A DNA stretch of 64,000 bases from an uncultured Collinsella sp. (GTDB lineage Bacteria; Actinomycetota; Coriobacteriia; Coriobacteriales; Coriobacteriaceae), in assembly GCA_934630735.1 (NCBI GenBank), contig CAKTWK010000005.1:21899-85898 (forward strand). Direction: 5' to 3'. Made by a program: the position numbers and the translations under genes. This document shows, piece after piece, positions 49,611 to 60,226 of the stretch (positions are counted from its first letter, which is position 1; every line of letters begins with the position of its first letter). A model generated the notes under the pieces. It was given only the letters and a program-made list of their open reading frames with translations, had not been told where the DNA came from and ran no database searches.

Positions 49611-50753
49611 GTGGTTAAGGCACTCAAGATCGAGATATTCCTGCTGTGCATGATTATTCTTATCGGGCTTGCCGCGCGAAGCCGTCGCTCCCTGTTCTCG
49701 AGCACCCAGCAGCTCTTGTTTAGCATGCTCGGCTATACGTCTGCGGCGTACGTTTTCTTCGATATGATCTGGACGCTTTCGGACGGTTTGGACGGCACGT
49801 TGGGCATTGCTGTCAACTGGATTTCCAACGCGGTTTCGTTTTCGCTCTTTGCCATCGCGTGTCTCATTTGGTTTATCTATTCCGAGACGGTGCAGGGCTC
49901 TCGCCTTTTGACCGCGCGCTCTAGAGTGGCGCTTGTAACATTGCCTACGGTCTTGGTGGTCGCGCTGGCGTTTACCAGTTACTGGACCCATGCCTTGTTC
50001 TACATCGATGCGCAGGGCGTATATCGTCGCGGAGCGCTTTATATGATTCAGCCTATCGTTAGCTACTGCTACGTCATATATACGTCCTTGCACGCTTTTG
50101 TGCATTCCCTACGGGTTGAAAGCCTGCAAAAGAAGGCCATTTATCGTACACTGGCATTCTTCGCTATTCCCGCTCTGGTGGGTGGCACCTTTCAGGTCGC
50201 GTTCTCGGTGCCCGGCCTTTGCGTCGGCATAATGATTAGCATGTTGCTGCTCTACATCGTCTACCAGGAGCAGCTAATCTCGACCGACCCATTGACTGGC
50301 CTCAACAATCGCAACCGTTTTGAGACCTATATGCTGTCGCTCTTCTCAAATGTGGATCAGGCCGAAGATGTGTATCTGCTTATGATGGACGCTGACGGCT
50401 TTAAGCAGATTAACGATCGCTATGGACATGTGGAGGGCGACCATGCCCTCCAGGTCGTATCTGCTGCGCTCAAAGCGGTCTGCTCGGCGTCTGGTGGCTT
50501 TATCGCACGTTATGGCGGTGATGAGTTCGTGGTGCTTCAAAAGGCGACTGCGGAGCAGGACATCATAGACCTGTGTTCGGCGATTAACGACGAGCTCGCT
50601 CGTGCCGAGGTGCCGTATGCATTGCGGATGTCCATCGGTTACGCGCGAGTCGGCGATAGTGTTGATACCTGGCAAGACTTGCTTCGTGCTGCCGACGCGG
50701 AGCTCTACCGCGTAAAGCGCGAGAAGAAGAAAGCCGGCACCCAGATACGCTAG
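49611..50753 (+). CDS. Membrane diguanylate cyclase (GGDEF)
   Basis: A 380-residue protein with seven or so membrane segments in residues 1-210 and a GGDEF domain in 215-375. The signature is intact (GGDEF at 302-306 in ARYGGDEFVVL; DPLTGLNNRNRFE at its start; DADGFKQINDRYGH), so it should make cyclic-di-GMP. No RxxD inhibitory site is seen five residues upstream. GTG 49611, ten bases after GAAGGG, is preferred to the TTG at 49593. The seven-helix input domain is of unknown ligand. A single transcription unit. Confidence 0.88.
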   Translation: MVKALKIEIFLLCMIILIGLAARSRRSLFSSTQQLLFSMLGYTSAAYVFFDMIWTLSDGLDGTLGIAVNWISNAVSFSLFAIACLIWFIYSETVQGSRLLTARSRVALVTLPTVLVVALAFTSYWTHALFYIDAQGVYRRGALYMIQPIVSYCYVIYTSLHAFVHSLRVESLQKKAIYRTLAFFAIPALVGGTFQVAFSVPGLCVGIMISMLLLYIVYQEQLISTDPLTGLNNRNRFETYMLSLFSNVDQAEDVYLLMMDADGFKQINDRYGHVEGDHALQVVSAALKAVCSASGGFIARYGGDEFVVLQKATAEQDIIDLCSAINDELARAEVPYALRMSIGYARVGDSVDTWQDLLRAADAELYRVKREKKKAGTQIR

Positions 50754-50854
50754 AAAAAGGGGCGCACGCTGGCGTGCATGGCGGCCCTCGGCTCTCCGAT
50801 GTACTCCATTAAACTAGAGTATGTGAATCCGCTCTGCTAAATAAGGGCAGTTCA

Positions 50855-51790
50855 TTAGGCCTTTTTGGGCCTGTTGACGATGATGATGCCGCCGCAGACC
50901 AACAGCAGGGCAACAAGTACGGTCACAGGGCTCGTGCCAGCGCCCTCGCCGAGCAGCAGCGCGCTCAGCAGTACGCCAAAGACTGGATTCATAAAGCCAA
51001 AGACCGACACACGGCTGACGGGGTTGACGGCAAGCAGACGCGACCATAGCGAGTACGCGACGGCGGAAATGAGTGCCATATAGATAATGAGCGCGATGGC
51101 GGGGGCGATTTCAGTGGGGGAGAGCGCGCCGCCCATCAAAAAGCCGATGGCGGTGAGGACCAGTCCGCCGACCAAGAACTGCCACCCGGCAAGCAAGACG
51201 CCGTCGTGCTTGCGCGAGAAGATGCCGATCAGGCAGGTCGAAAGAGCACCCGCGACAGTGGAGGCCAGGATAAAGCCCTCGCCGTCGAGCGTAAAGCCAA
51301 AGGTGCCATCTGCGCCCGAGAGGTTGACGAGCGCGACGCCGGCAAAGCCCAGCGCACAGCCAAGCACCTTGGCCGTATTGAGCTTCTCGGTGTGAAATGC
51401 CAGGGCGGCAAAGAGGATTGCGAGGAAGTTGGCGCTGGCCTCGATGATGGAGCTCGACATGGCGCTGGCGCGCGAGAGGCCCAGATAGAAAAAGAAGTAC
51501 TGCCCGATAGTCTGGAAGAGCGACAAGACAAAGATGGGCTTGATGTCGCGAGCCTGCGGAATGAGGGGGCGGCGTTGGGCCGCACTCATCCCAACGATAA
51601 CCAGGGCGCCGGCAAGCGTGAAGCGCAAGCCCGCAAAGAGCAGCTGCGAGGCGCTATCGTGCGCCGGGATACCAAAGAGCGCGTAGCCGATCTTGATGCA
51701 GGGAAAGGCCGATCCCCAGAGTGCACAGCAAACAAGACAACCCAGGATGAGTCCGGGCAGGGTGGCGAGATACGGCTTGCGGCTTTCCAT
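50855..51790 (-). CDS. EamA/DMT-superfamily transporter
   Basis: A 311-residue membrane protein with ten hydrophobic segments in two EamA repeats (GLRFTLAGALVIVGM, SRASAMSSSIIEASANFLAI in the first; ISAVAYSLWSRLLAVNPVS, FGFMNPVFGVLLSALLLGE in the second). These proteins export metabolites such as amino acids. AGGAAGG precedes ATG 51790; an upstream ATG at 51832 would be inside the purL terminator. Substrate unknown. Confidence 0.88.
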   Translation of the reverse strand: MESRKPYLATLPGLILGCLVCCALWGSAFPCIKIGYALFGIPAHDSASQLLFAGLRFTLAGALVIVGMSAAQRRPLIPQARDIKPIFVLSLFQTIGQYFFFYLGLSRASAMSSSIIEASANFLAILFAALAFHTEKLNTAKVLGCALGFAGVALVNLSGADGTFGFTLDGEGFILASTVAGALSTCLIGIFSRKHDGVLLAGWQFLVGGLVLTAIGFLMGGALSPTEIAPAIALIIYMALISAVAYSLWSRLLAVNPVSRVSVFGFMNPVFGVLLSALLLGEGAGTSPVTVLVALLLVCGGIIIVNRPKKA

Positions 51791-51815
51791 GATGTCCTTC
51801 CTGCATGCGCGAAGC

Positions 51816-51855
51816 AAAAAAGAACCCGCCACCGGATGTGTCGGTGGCGGGTGTT
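51816..51855 (-). terminator. Terminator of purL
   Basis: On the minus strand AACACCCGCCACC pairs with GGTGGCGGGTT (51855-51843 with 51833-51823) followed by a T-rich run ending at 51816. Confidence 0.88.
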
Positions 51856-51889
51856 GTTACCCGAAGGGATTGTACCCGATGGGAAAGGT

Positions 51890-54800
51890 TTAAGCGAAGT
51901 AGGCCACGCCGCTCTCAAAGATCGGCATGAACTTATCGCCGGGGACATGCTCGGGCACGTTGCGGTACAGGTTGTCGCCGCGACGCTCGGCATGGCCCAT
52001 CTTGCCCAGGACGCGGCCGTCGGGGCTCGTGATGCCCTCGATGGCGAGTGCGGAGCCGTTGGGGTTGACGGAGAGATCCATGCTGGGCTTGCCGTTCTCG
52101 CCCACGTACTGCGTGGCGACCTGGCCGTTGGCGATCAGCTGGGCGAGCACTTCGTCATTGGCGACAAAGCGGCCCTCGCCGTGGCTGATGGCGACGGTGT
52201 AGGGGTCGTCCAGGCTGCACTGCGACAGCCACGGGGACAAGTTGGACGAGATGCGGGTGCGCACCAGACGGCTCTGGTGGCGACCGATGGTGTTGAACGT
52301 CAACGTGGGCGCATCGGGCGTGGCGTCGACGATGTCGCCGTAGGGCACCAGGCCGAGCTTGATCAGGGCCTGGAAGCCGTTGCAGATGCCCAGCATCAGG
52401 CCATCGCGGGCCTTGAGCAGGTCGCGGACTGCCTCGGTGACCTCGGGAGCGCGGAAGAACGCCGTGATGAACTTGGCAGAGCCGTCGGGCTCGTCGCCGC
52501 CCGAGAAGCCGCCGGGGATCATAACGATCTGGCTTGCACGGATGCGGCGGGCAAGCTCGTGGGTGCTCTCGGCGACGGCCTCGGGCGTGAGGTTGTTGAT
52601 CACGAAGGTGTCGGCCTCGGCACCGGCGGCACGGAAGGCGCGGGCGCTGTCGTACTCGCAGTTGTTGCCGGGGAACACGGGGATGATCACGCGCGGGCGG
52701 GCGATCTTGGCGCCGCCGTACACGTGGATATCCTTGGCGCGGAAGTCGATGGTCTCGACCTCGGGGGTCTCGCCGGCGCTGCGGTAGGCGAAGACGCCCT
52801 CGATGCCGCTCTCCCAGGCCTCCTGAAGCTCGGCGAGCTCGATGACCTCGGAGCCGGTGTCGATGACATAGCCCTCGACGGTGGTGCCCAGGGGCTCGAC
52901 GACAACGCCGTCGGCGACCTCGGGCAGCTCGGCGTCATCAGCGAGCTCGACGATAAAGCTACCGTAGAGCGGGGTGAAGAGGCTCTCCACGTCCACATCC
53001 TCGGCAAGCTCGATACCGATCTGGTTGCCGACGCACATCTTAAAGAGGCTCTCGGCGCCGCAGCCGTAGCCGGGCGTAGAGACGGCCAGGGCGTCACCGG
53101 TGGCGGTGAGCGCCTCGACGGCGTCAAACGCGGCGAGCAGCTGCTGAGCGTCGGGGCGGTAGTCCTCGCCGTAGGTGGCGGGGGCGATGCGCACGACGCG
53201 GTGCGTGAGGCCCTTGAACTCAGGGGAGACGGCGCGTGCCGCGCGGCCTACGGCAACAGCGAAGCTGATCAGGGTCGGCGGAACGTTGAGCTCACCGGCC
53301 TCGTCCTCAAACGAGCCGCTCATGGAGTCCTTGCCGCCGATGGCACCGGCACCCAGATCGACCTGGGCCATAAGGGCGCCCAGGACGGCTGCCATGGGCT
53401 TGCCCCAGCGCTCGGCCTCGGTACGCAGGCGCTCGAAGTACTCCTGGAAGGAGAGGTAGGCGCGCTTGTGCTCAAAGCCGGCGGCCACGAGCTTGGCGAT
53501 GGACTCGACCACGGACAGGTAGGCGCCAGCAAACTGGTCGGCCTCCATCAGGTAGGGGTTGAAGCCCCATGCCATGGCGCTTGCCGTGGTGGTCTCGCCG
53601 TCCACGGGGAACTTGGCGACCATGGCCGAGCTCGGGGTGAGTTGCGTCTTGCCGCCAAAGGGCATGAGCACGGTTGCGGCACCGATGGTGGAGTCGAAGC
53701 GCTCGGACAGGCCCTTGTTGGAGGCGACGTTGAGGTCGGTGACGAGCGAGGTCATGCGCTCGGCAAGCGTGGTGCCGGCCCAGCTGGGCTGCCACACGCT
53801 GCGGGCACAGACGTGGGCGACCTGGTGCTTGGGCGCGCCGTTGGAGTTGAGGAACTCACGGGACAGGTCGACGATGGCGACACCGTTCCAGGCCATGCGC
53901 ATGCGCGGCTCGGCGGTAACCTCGGCGATAACGGTCGCCTCGAGGTTCTCCTCGGCGGCGTAGCCCATGAACTCCTCGACGTCACCGTCGGCGACGGCGC
54001 AGGCCATGCGCTCCTGGGACTCGGAAATGGCGAGCTCGGTGCCGTCCAGGCCGTCGTACTTCTTGGTCACGGTGTCCAGGTCGACATACAGGCCGTCGGC
54101 AAGCTCGCCCACGGCGACCGAGACGCCGCCGGCGCCAAAGTCGTTGCAGCGCTTGATCAGGCGGCAGGCGTCGCCGCGGCGGAACAGACGCTGCAGCTTG
54201 CGCTCGACCGGGGCGTTGCCCTTCTGGACCTCGGCGCCCGAGGTCTCGATGGACTCGGTGTTCTGGGTCTTGGAGGAGCCGGTGGCGCCGCCGATGCCGT
54301 CACGGCCGGTGCGGCCGCCCAGCAGGATGATCTTGTCAGTGGGGGCGGGGCACTCGCGACGCACGTGGTTTGCCGGGGTAGCGCCCACGACGGCGCCGAC
54401 CTCCATGCGCTTGGCCACGTAGCCGGGGTGATAGAGCTCGTTGACCTGGCCGGTGGCGAGGCCGATCTGGTTGCCGTAGCTGGAGTAGCCGGCGGCAGCG
54501 GTGGTTACGAGCTTGCGCTGCGGCAGCTTGCCCTCGAGCGTCTCGGACACGGGGACGGTGGGGTCGCCGGCGCCGGTGACACGCATGGCCTGGTACACGT
54601 AGCTGCGGCCCGAGAGCGGATCGCGGATGGCGCCGCCCACGCAGGTGGCGGCACCGCCGAAGGGCTCGATCTCGGTCGGGTGGTTGTGGGTCTCGTTCTT
54701 AAACAGGAACAGCCAGTCCTGGTCCTCGCCGTCGACATCGACCTTCACCTTGACGGTGCAGGCGTTGATCTCCTCGGACTCGTCGACATCGGTCATGACG

Positions 54801-55636
54801 CCGGTCTTCTTAAGGTACTTGGCGCCGATGGTGCCCATGTCCATGAGGCAGACGGGCTTGGCGTCGCGACCGAGCTCGTGGCGCATTTCCATGTAGCGGT
54901 CGAAGGCCTGCTGCACCACGGCGTCGTCGATCGTCACGTCGTCCAGGACGGTGCCGAAGGTGGTGTGGCGGCAGTGGTCGGACCAGTACGTGTCGATCAC
55001 GCGGATCTCGGTGATGGTGGGGTCGCGATTCTCATCGCGGAAGTACTGCTGGCAGAAGGCGATGTCCGCCTCGTCCATGGCAAGACCGCGCTCGGAAATA
55101 AAGGCGGCAAGGCCGGCCTCATCGAGCTCGCGGAAGCCGTCGAGCACTTCGACGGGCTGAGGCTCGGGGGTCTCCATGTACAGCGTCTCGGGCAGGTCGA
55201 GCGAGGCGATGCGCGCCTCGACGGGGTTTACCACGTAGTGCTTGATGGCCTCGATGGCGGCTTCGTCCAGGGCGCCCGAGATCATATAGACCTTGGCGGA
55301 GCGCACGGCGGGGCGCTCGCCCTGGCTGATGAGCTGCACGCACTCGCTGGCGGAGTCGGCGCGCTGGTCAAACTGGCCAGGCAGGAATTCGACGGCAAAG
55401 ACGGCGCCGTCGCTTGCGGGGAGCTCGTCGTAGGTCACATCGACCTGGGGCTCGCTAAAGACGGTCGGCACGCAGGAGCGGAAAAGCTCCTCGTCGATGC
55501 CCTCGACGTCGTAGCGGTTGATGATCCTCAGGGCCTCGATGCCCTTGATGCCGAGAATCTCGGTCAGCTCGCCCTTGAGCTGCTGAGCCTCGACGTCGAA
55601 CCCGGGTTTCTTCTCCACGTAGATACGAGAGACCAT
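51890..55636 (-). CDS. purL: Phosphoribosylformylglycinamidine synthase (single-chain PurL)
   Basis: A 1248-residue purine biosynthesis enzyme converting FGAR and glutamine to FGAM with ATP. In order: a PurS-like N-terminus (MVSRIYVEKKPGF, then ILGIKGIEALRIINRYDVEG), the linker domain with DNPTITEIRVIDTYWSDHCRHT-type residues, two AIRS-like ATP/FGAR halves (NHPTEIEPFGGAATCVGG; GAGAIGGKDSMSGSFED) and a C-terminal glutaminase domain with the nucleophilic Cys in MLGICNGFQALI and the His of ISHGEGRF. The length and single-chain form match Clostridia and related taxa. ATG 55636 follows AGGAAGG. No other pur gene is adjacent; a terminator follows. Confidence 0.96.
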   Translation of the reverse strand: MVSRIYVEKKPGFDVEAQQLKGELTEILGIKGIEALRIINRYDVEGIDEELFRSCVPTVFSEPQVDVTYDELPASDGAVFAVEFLPGQFDQRADSASECVQLISQGERPAVRSAKVYMISGALDEAAIEAIKHYVVNPVEARIASLDLPETLYMETPEPQPVEVLDGFRELDEAGLAAFISERGLAMDEADIAFCQQYFRDENRDPTITEIRVIDTYWSDHCRHTTFGTVLDDVTIDDAVVQQAFDRYMEMRHELGRDAKPVCLMDMGTIGAKYLKKTGVMTDVDESEEINACTVKVKVDVDGEDQDWLFLFKNETHNHPTEIEPFGGAATCVGGAIRDPLSGRSYVYQAMRVTGAGDPTVPVSETLEGKLPQRKLVTTAAAGYSSYGNQIGLATGQVNELYHPGYVAKRMEVGAVVGATPANHVRRECPAPTDKIILLGGRTGRDGIGGATGSSKTQNTESIETSGAEVQKGNAPVERKLQRLFRRGDACRLIKRCNDFGAGGVSVAVGELADGLYVDLDTVTKKYDGLDGTELAISESQERMACAVADGDVEEFMGYAAEENLEATVIAEVTAEPRMRMAWNGVAIVDLSREFLNSNGAPKHQVAHVCARSVWQPSWAGTTLAERMTSLVTDLNVASNKGLSERFDSTIGAATVLMPFGGKTQLTPSSAMVAKFPVDGETTTASAMAWGFNPYLMEADQFAGAYLSVVESIAKLVAAGFEHKRAYLSFQEYFERLRTEAERWGKPMAAVLGALMAQVDLGAGAIGGKDSMSGSFEDEAGELNVPPTLISFAVAVGRAARAVSPEFKGLTHRVVRIAPATYGEDYRPDAQQLLAAFDAVEALTATGDALAVSTPGYGCGAESLFKMCVGNQIGIELAEDVDVESLFTPLYGSFIVELADDAELPEVADGVVVEPLGTTVEGYVIDTGSEVIELAELQEAWESGIEGVFAYRSAGETPEVETIDFRAKDIHVYGGAKIARPRVIIPVFPGNNCEYDSARAFRAAGAEADTFVINNLTPEAVAESTHELARRIRASQIVMIPGGFSGGDEPDGSAKFITAFFRAPEVTEAVRDLLKARDGLMLGICNGFQALIKLGLVPYGDIVDATPDAPTLTFNTIGRHQSRLVRTRISSNLSPWLSQCSLDDPYTVAISHGEGRFVANDEVLAQLIANGQVATQYVGENGKPSMDLSVNPNGSALAIEGITSPDGRVLGKMGHAERRGDNLYRNVPEHVPGDKFMPIFESGVAYFA

Positions 55637-55820
55637 TGGTTCCTGCCTTCCTGATCGGTTGGGCGTACGGTACGGTATGCGGCAGCGGTCGGTTTGCGGG
55701 GCCTGCCCTGCGGTCGCCTTGAGCCACATGTTTGTAAACCTCACTATGATACGACAGCTCGCGGCGCGTAGAGGACGGCGAGGGTGCTACAGTGAAGCGC
55801 AAACAAGAGAAAGGCATCAC

Positions 55821-57383
55821 ATGGCATTCGTTTCGCTCGCCATCATCGCACTCGTGGCCTTTGCAAGCCCCTTCATCGCCTCGGCGATTCCTGGAAAACC
55901 CGTTCCCGAAACGGTCTTTTTGCTCGTGTTCGGCGCGGTGCTGGGACCTCATATGCTCGGCGTTATCCATGTAGATGCCGAGGTCTCGCTCGTGTCAGAG
56001 CTTGGTCTGGCATTTTTGTTCCTGCTTGCAGGCTTTGAGATCGATCCCAAGAACATCACGGGCGTCGAGGGGCGCTACGGTATGGCCACGTGGGTTGTTA
56101 CATTTTGTATCGCCTGGCTTGCCGTGCGCTTTACCCCGTGGTTCTCGGTCAGCCATTTCGACGGTATCGCCGTGACGCTCGCCTTGACCTCGACGGCGCT
56201 TGGAGCGCTCATGCCCATCTTGCGCGAGCGGTTGCTTGCCGGAACGCGCGTCGGTGATTCGATTCTCGCCTATGGTACGTGGGGCGAGCTCGGCCCCGTG
56301 CTCGCCATGTCGGTACTGCTGTCTGCCCGTACGGGTATCGAGACGCTGCTGATCTTGGGCTTATTTGCCGCCATGTGCGTGCTGCTTGCCGTGGTCCCCA
56401 GCCGCTCCAAACGCGTCGGCAGCCGCTTCTTTGCGTTTGTCGAGGAGCGCGCCGATACCACGTCGCAGACCTTCGTGCGCCTGACGGTGCTTATTTTGGT
56501 CACGCTCGTGGCGTTCTCGGCCATCTTTAGCCTCGATATCGTGTTGGGCGCTTTTGCCGCCGGCTTCGTCCTGCGCTATATCATCCCCGAGGGCAACCAT
56601 ACGCTTGAGACCAAGCTCGACGGCCTGGCCTACGGCTTTTTGATCCCGGTGTTCTTTACCGTGTCGGGCGCAAAGATCGATCTGACGGCCGTGGTGTCGC
56701 GCCCCGGGCTGCTCGTGGGCTTTATCGTGGCGTTGTTGATTATTCGCGCTGTGCCCATTCTTATTTCTATGAGCATTTGTCCTGCGACGCGCGATGTGTC
56801 GGCGTATGGTCGCATTACCGTGGCCCTGTACTGCACCACGGCGCTACCGATCATCGTTGCCGTGACGAGCGTGGCCGTCAACGCGGGCGCGCTGTCGCAA
56901 GATATTGCGTCGGTCATGGTTGCCGCCGGTGCCATCACGGTGTTCTTGATGCCGCTGCTCGCGCAGCTCTTCTACCGCGTGGTCGACGCCGCGCCGGTCG
57001 CCGCCGTGGCAGAGGTTGCCGAGCACCCTGCCGAGGCACTCGATATCCTGCGTGCCCATCACGATTTGGCGAGTCTGCTCGCACGAGAGCACGAGCTGCT
57101 GACCTCGCATGGCCATGGTCGCGTATTCGAGGGCCTGCCTACGCTCGATACGATTGCCGAGCGTCTTTCCGCCGAGGCGGCGAGCGGCCACATCGATGCC
57201 CGCATCGTGGACGCGGCACACCTGCTTGCCGACAAGACCTATGGAGACGAGGTCGACCCGTCCGAGCTGACTCCGCGCGAACGTCGCCGCTTGGAGCGCG
57301 CCAAGCTCGCCGTGCGCGAATACCGCCGCCGCATGCTGGAACTCTATGCGAGCGATGAAGCCCGGGACGACGACGGTAAATAA
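55821..57383 (+). CDS. Cation/proton antiporter, CPA2 family
   Basis: A 520-residue membrane protein with 12-13 hydrophobic segments in residues 1-420 and a helical cytoplasmic tail of about 100 residues rich in Arg and Glu. CPA2 signatures are visible: FLLVFGAVLGPHMLG, LGLAFLFLLAGFEIDP and TSTALGALMPILRE, the last near the transport site. There is no KTN/RCK nucleotide-binding domain, so it is closer to simple Na+ or K+/H+ antiporters than to KefB/C. GAGAAAGG precedes ATG 55821. Divergent from purL. Confidence 0.87.
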   Translation: MAFVSLAIIALVAFASPFIASAIPGKPVPETVFLLVFGAVLGPHMLGVIHVDAEVSLVSELGLAFLFLLAGFEIDPKNITGVEGRYGMATWVVTFCIAWLAVRFTPWFSVSHFDGIAVTLALTSTALGALMPILRERLLAGTRVGDSILAYGTWGELGPVLAMSVLLSARTGIETLLILGLFAAMCVLLAVVPSRSKRVGSRFFAFVEERADTTSQTFVRLTVLILVTLVAFSAIFSLDIVLGAFAAGFVLRYIIPEGNHTLETKLDGLAYGFLIPVFFTVSGAKIDLTAVVSRPGLLVGFIVALLIIRAVPILISMSICPATRDVSAYGRITVALYCTTALPIIVAVTSVAVNAGALSQDIASVMVAAGAITVFLMPLLAQLFYRVVDAAPVAAVAEVAEHPAEALDILRAHHDLASLLAREHELLTSHGHGRVFEGLPTLDTIAERLSAEAASGHIDARIVDAAHLLADKTYGDEVDPSELTPRERRRLERAKLAVREYRRRMLELYASDEARDDDGK

Positions 57384-57428
57384 CGAGATGCTTCCCCAGG
57401 GGAAGGCGCGTCCCACTTTAAAGACCCG

Positions 57429-57560
57429 AAACGGGATGCAGTTTCCGCGAGAGGCCCGTTGCGGAAAGCACATCCCAGAATCGGCGTTCAAAACGGGACG
57501 CAGTTTCCGAAACATGGTCCTGAGGGAAACTGCGTCTCGGTTTGGGCCGGAATTCTGGGA
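57429..57560. repeat. 19-mer repeat cluster and 88-bp palindrome
   Basis: The 285-bp gap holds no gene. AAACGGGATGCAGTTTCCG (57429-57447) and AAACGGGACGCAGTTTCCG (57491-57509) are direct repeats differing at one base, and 57524-57543 is an inverted copy. The second and third lie in an imperfect palindrome at 57473-57560 whose outer arms are TCCCAGAAT and ATTCTGGGA. It looks like an intergenic repeat or a structured RNA. Confidence 0.7.
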
Positions 57561-57581
57561 CACGGCTTCCACTTCAAACAG

Positions 57582-57626
57582 AAGAAGGCGCGCTGCCTGC
57601 AATTGATGCGGGCGGCGCGCCTTCTT
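57582..57626. terminator. Bidirectional terminator
   Basis: AAGAAGGCGCGC (57582-57593) pairs perfectly with GCGCGCCTTCTT (57615-57626) between convergent genes. Confidence 0.85.
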
Positions 57627-57668
57627 TGTTGGACTATGTTGAGGCTGGGAGCTGAGGCTTGTGGCCCC

Positions 57669-58418
<750 letters not shown>

Positions 58419-58570
58419 GGTGCTTCCTCTCATCGCGGGCGGACATTCGCAGCACAGCGTAGCGGTAGCCGGAATCGGTCGCGTTTGCATATCGGTGAAC
58501 GGTAGCCCGCGTTACCGATGAGCGGCTCGCGCAAATATGCTCTGCCGTTGTGCTTGGGGCAGGAGACAAA

Positions 58571-58602
58571 AGGGCTCCCGTCCCACATCGGACGGGAGCC
58601 CT
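58571..58602 (-). terminator. Terminator of the homoserine dehydrogenase gene
   Basis: AGGGCTCCCGTCC (58571-58583) pairs with GGACGGGAGCCCT (58590-58602); on the minus strand it is followed by TTTT. Confidence 0.92.
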
Positions 58603-58632
58603 CAAGGCGCGTATTGCTAGGCGAGCGTTGGG

Positions 58633-59976
58633 CTAGTTGGCCATAACGCCTTCGGTCCAGGCCTCGACGTCCTCGATACGCAGGACGTTGGCGACCTCGG
58701 CCACGCAGTCGACGTTGGCAAGCTCGGCGGCGGCAGCCTGGACGTCCTTCTCGAGCGCGCGGTGCGTCAGGAAGATAACCGAGCAGGCATCGCTGACGCC
58801 CGACTTGCCATCCTCGACCTGATTGATGAGCGAGATCGAGATGTTGTGCTTGGCAAAGATGTCGACCGTCTCGGACAGGGCGCCCACGCGGTCGGCGACC
58901 TTCAGGCGCACATAGTACTTGGTCTGGAGCTCGTCCATGGGCTTAAAGGCGAGGTTGTGACCGTAGGGCTCGATCTCGGGCAGCGGAGCAACGCCGCGGC
59001 TGATCTGCTCGGAGAGCGACAGGATATCGCCTACGACGGCGCTCGCGGTGGGGAAGGAGCCTGCGCCGGCACCGTAGAACATGGTCTCGCCCACGGCGTC
59101 GCCTACCACGTAGACAGCGTTCATGGCGCCGTTGACCTTGGCAAGCATGTGGTCGGCGGGGATCAGCGTGGGGTGCACGCGGACGTCGACGCCAGCGTCG
59201 GTGTTGCGGGCGATGCCCAGCAGCTTAATGGTGTAGCCGAGCTCGCGGGCCTGGGCGATGTCCTCGGCGCCGATGGTACGGATACCCTGCTGGTACACAT
59301 CGTCGGTGGTCACGCGAGTGCCAAAGCCGATGGAGGCGAGGATCGCCGTCTTGCTGGCGGCGTCGAAGCCGTCGACGTCGGCGGACGGGTTGGCCTCGGC
59401 ATAGCCCTTGGCCTGTGCGTCGGCAAGCACGTCGGCGTAATCGGCGCCCTCGGCGTCCATGCGCGACAGGATATAGTTGGTGGTGCCGTTGAGAATGCCG
59501 GCGATGGTCAGGATCTTGTTACCAACCAGGTCGTGCTCGAGCGTGCTCACGATGGGGATGCCGCCACCGCAGCTGGCCTCGCACTTAATCTGCACGCCGC
59601 ACTCACGCGCTTTCTCGGCGAGCGTCTCGACATGGCGGCCCAGCAGGGCCTTGTTGGCGGAGACGACATGCTTGCCGTTCTCGAAGGCGGTGGTGAAGAT
59701 CTCGGTTGCGGGGTGCTCGCCACCGATCAGCTCGACGACGATGTCGACGGCGGGGTCGGTGACGACATCGTGCCAGTCGCTCGTAAAGGCCTCGCGCTCA
59801 ATGCCTGCCGCCTCGGCCTGCTCCCAGGCAAGCGCGCAGGCGCGGGTCAGCTTAAGGTCGATGCCGTAGGCGGCCAGGTACTCATCGTGGTGGCTCTTGA
59901 TCAGACGGGCCACGCCGCCGCCGACGGTTCCCAGACCAATCAGACCGACGTTCACGGTGCGCAGGGGTTCGCTCAT
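58633..59976 (-). CDS. hom: Homoserine dehydrogenase with ACT domain
   Basis: A 447-residue enzyme that reduces aspartate semialdehyde to homoserine with NAD(P)H, the branch point to threonine and methionine. In order: the nucleotide-binding domain (VGLIGLGTVGGGVA), the catalytic domain (ANKALLGRH, GGGIPIV, ILNGTTNYILSRM, DVDGFDAASK, with the catalytic Lys there) and a C-terminal ACT domain from about 365 (YYVRLKVADRVGALSE) that usually confers feedback inhibition by threonine. AAGGAG precedes ATG 59976. Not adjacent to thrB or thrC in this window. Confidence 0.95.
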   Translation of the reverse strand: MSEPLRTVNVGLIGLGTVGGGVARLIKSHHDEYLAAYGIDLKLTRACALAWEQAEAAGIEREAFTSDWHDVVTDPAVDIVVELIGGEHPATEIFTTAFENGKHVVSANKALLGRHVETLAEKARECGVQIKCEASCGGGIPIVSTLEHDLVGNKILTIAGILNGTTNYILSRMDAEGADYADVLADAQAKGYAEANPSADVDGFDAASKTAILASIGFGTRVTTDDVYQQGIRTIGAEDIAQARELGYTIKLLGIARNTDAGVDVRVHPTLIPADHMLAKVNGAMNAVYVVGDAVGETMFYGAGAGSFPTASAVVGDILSLSEQISRGVAPLPEIEPYGHNLAFKPMDELQTKYYVRLKVADRVGALSETVDIFAKHNISISLINQVEDGKSGVSDACSVIFLTHRALEKDVQAAAAELANVDCVAEVANVLRIEDVEAWTEGVMAN

Positions 59977-60226
59977 AGATAGCTCCTTCGTGCATCTTAT
60001 GGATGGATTAACCGCTTAAAGGTTGAGTGCATTCTAGCGTGAACCGAGGGCGCGTGCTCGCCAGGCAACAGGAGTCGCACAAAAAGGCACCCCCGAAACG
60101 CTGCGGAAATATTGGAAACATGCTCGCTACAAACGGAACTCCGTAACAAACTGTCAACGTTTGCACCATAAGGTTTGCCCTGTACCGCAAGACGGCCGCA
60201 CCGCGGCCAGCGAAAAGGGGGACACC

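Noticed and set aside
51206..55654. A 1482-codon open frame on the + strand covering purL
   Set aside because: It mirrors purL in the antisense frame kept open by GC-rich codon bias. The translation is Gly/Ala/Asp-rich without domains, and purL motifs on the minus strand are unequivocal.
58762..59982. Long + strand frame over homoserine dehydrogenase, and similar long antisense frames at 60008-61336 and 62968-63981
   Set aside because: They are antisense shadows of hom, the first binding-protein gene and livH; low-complexity translations with no ribosome sites.
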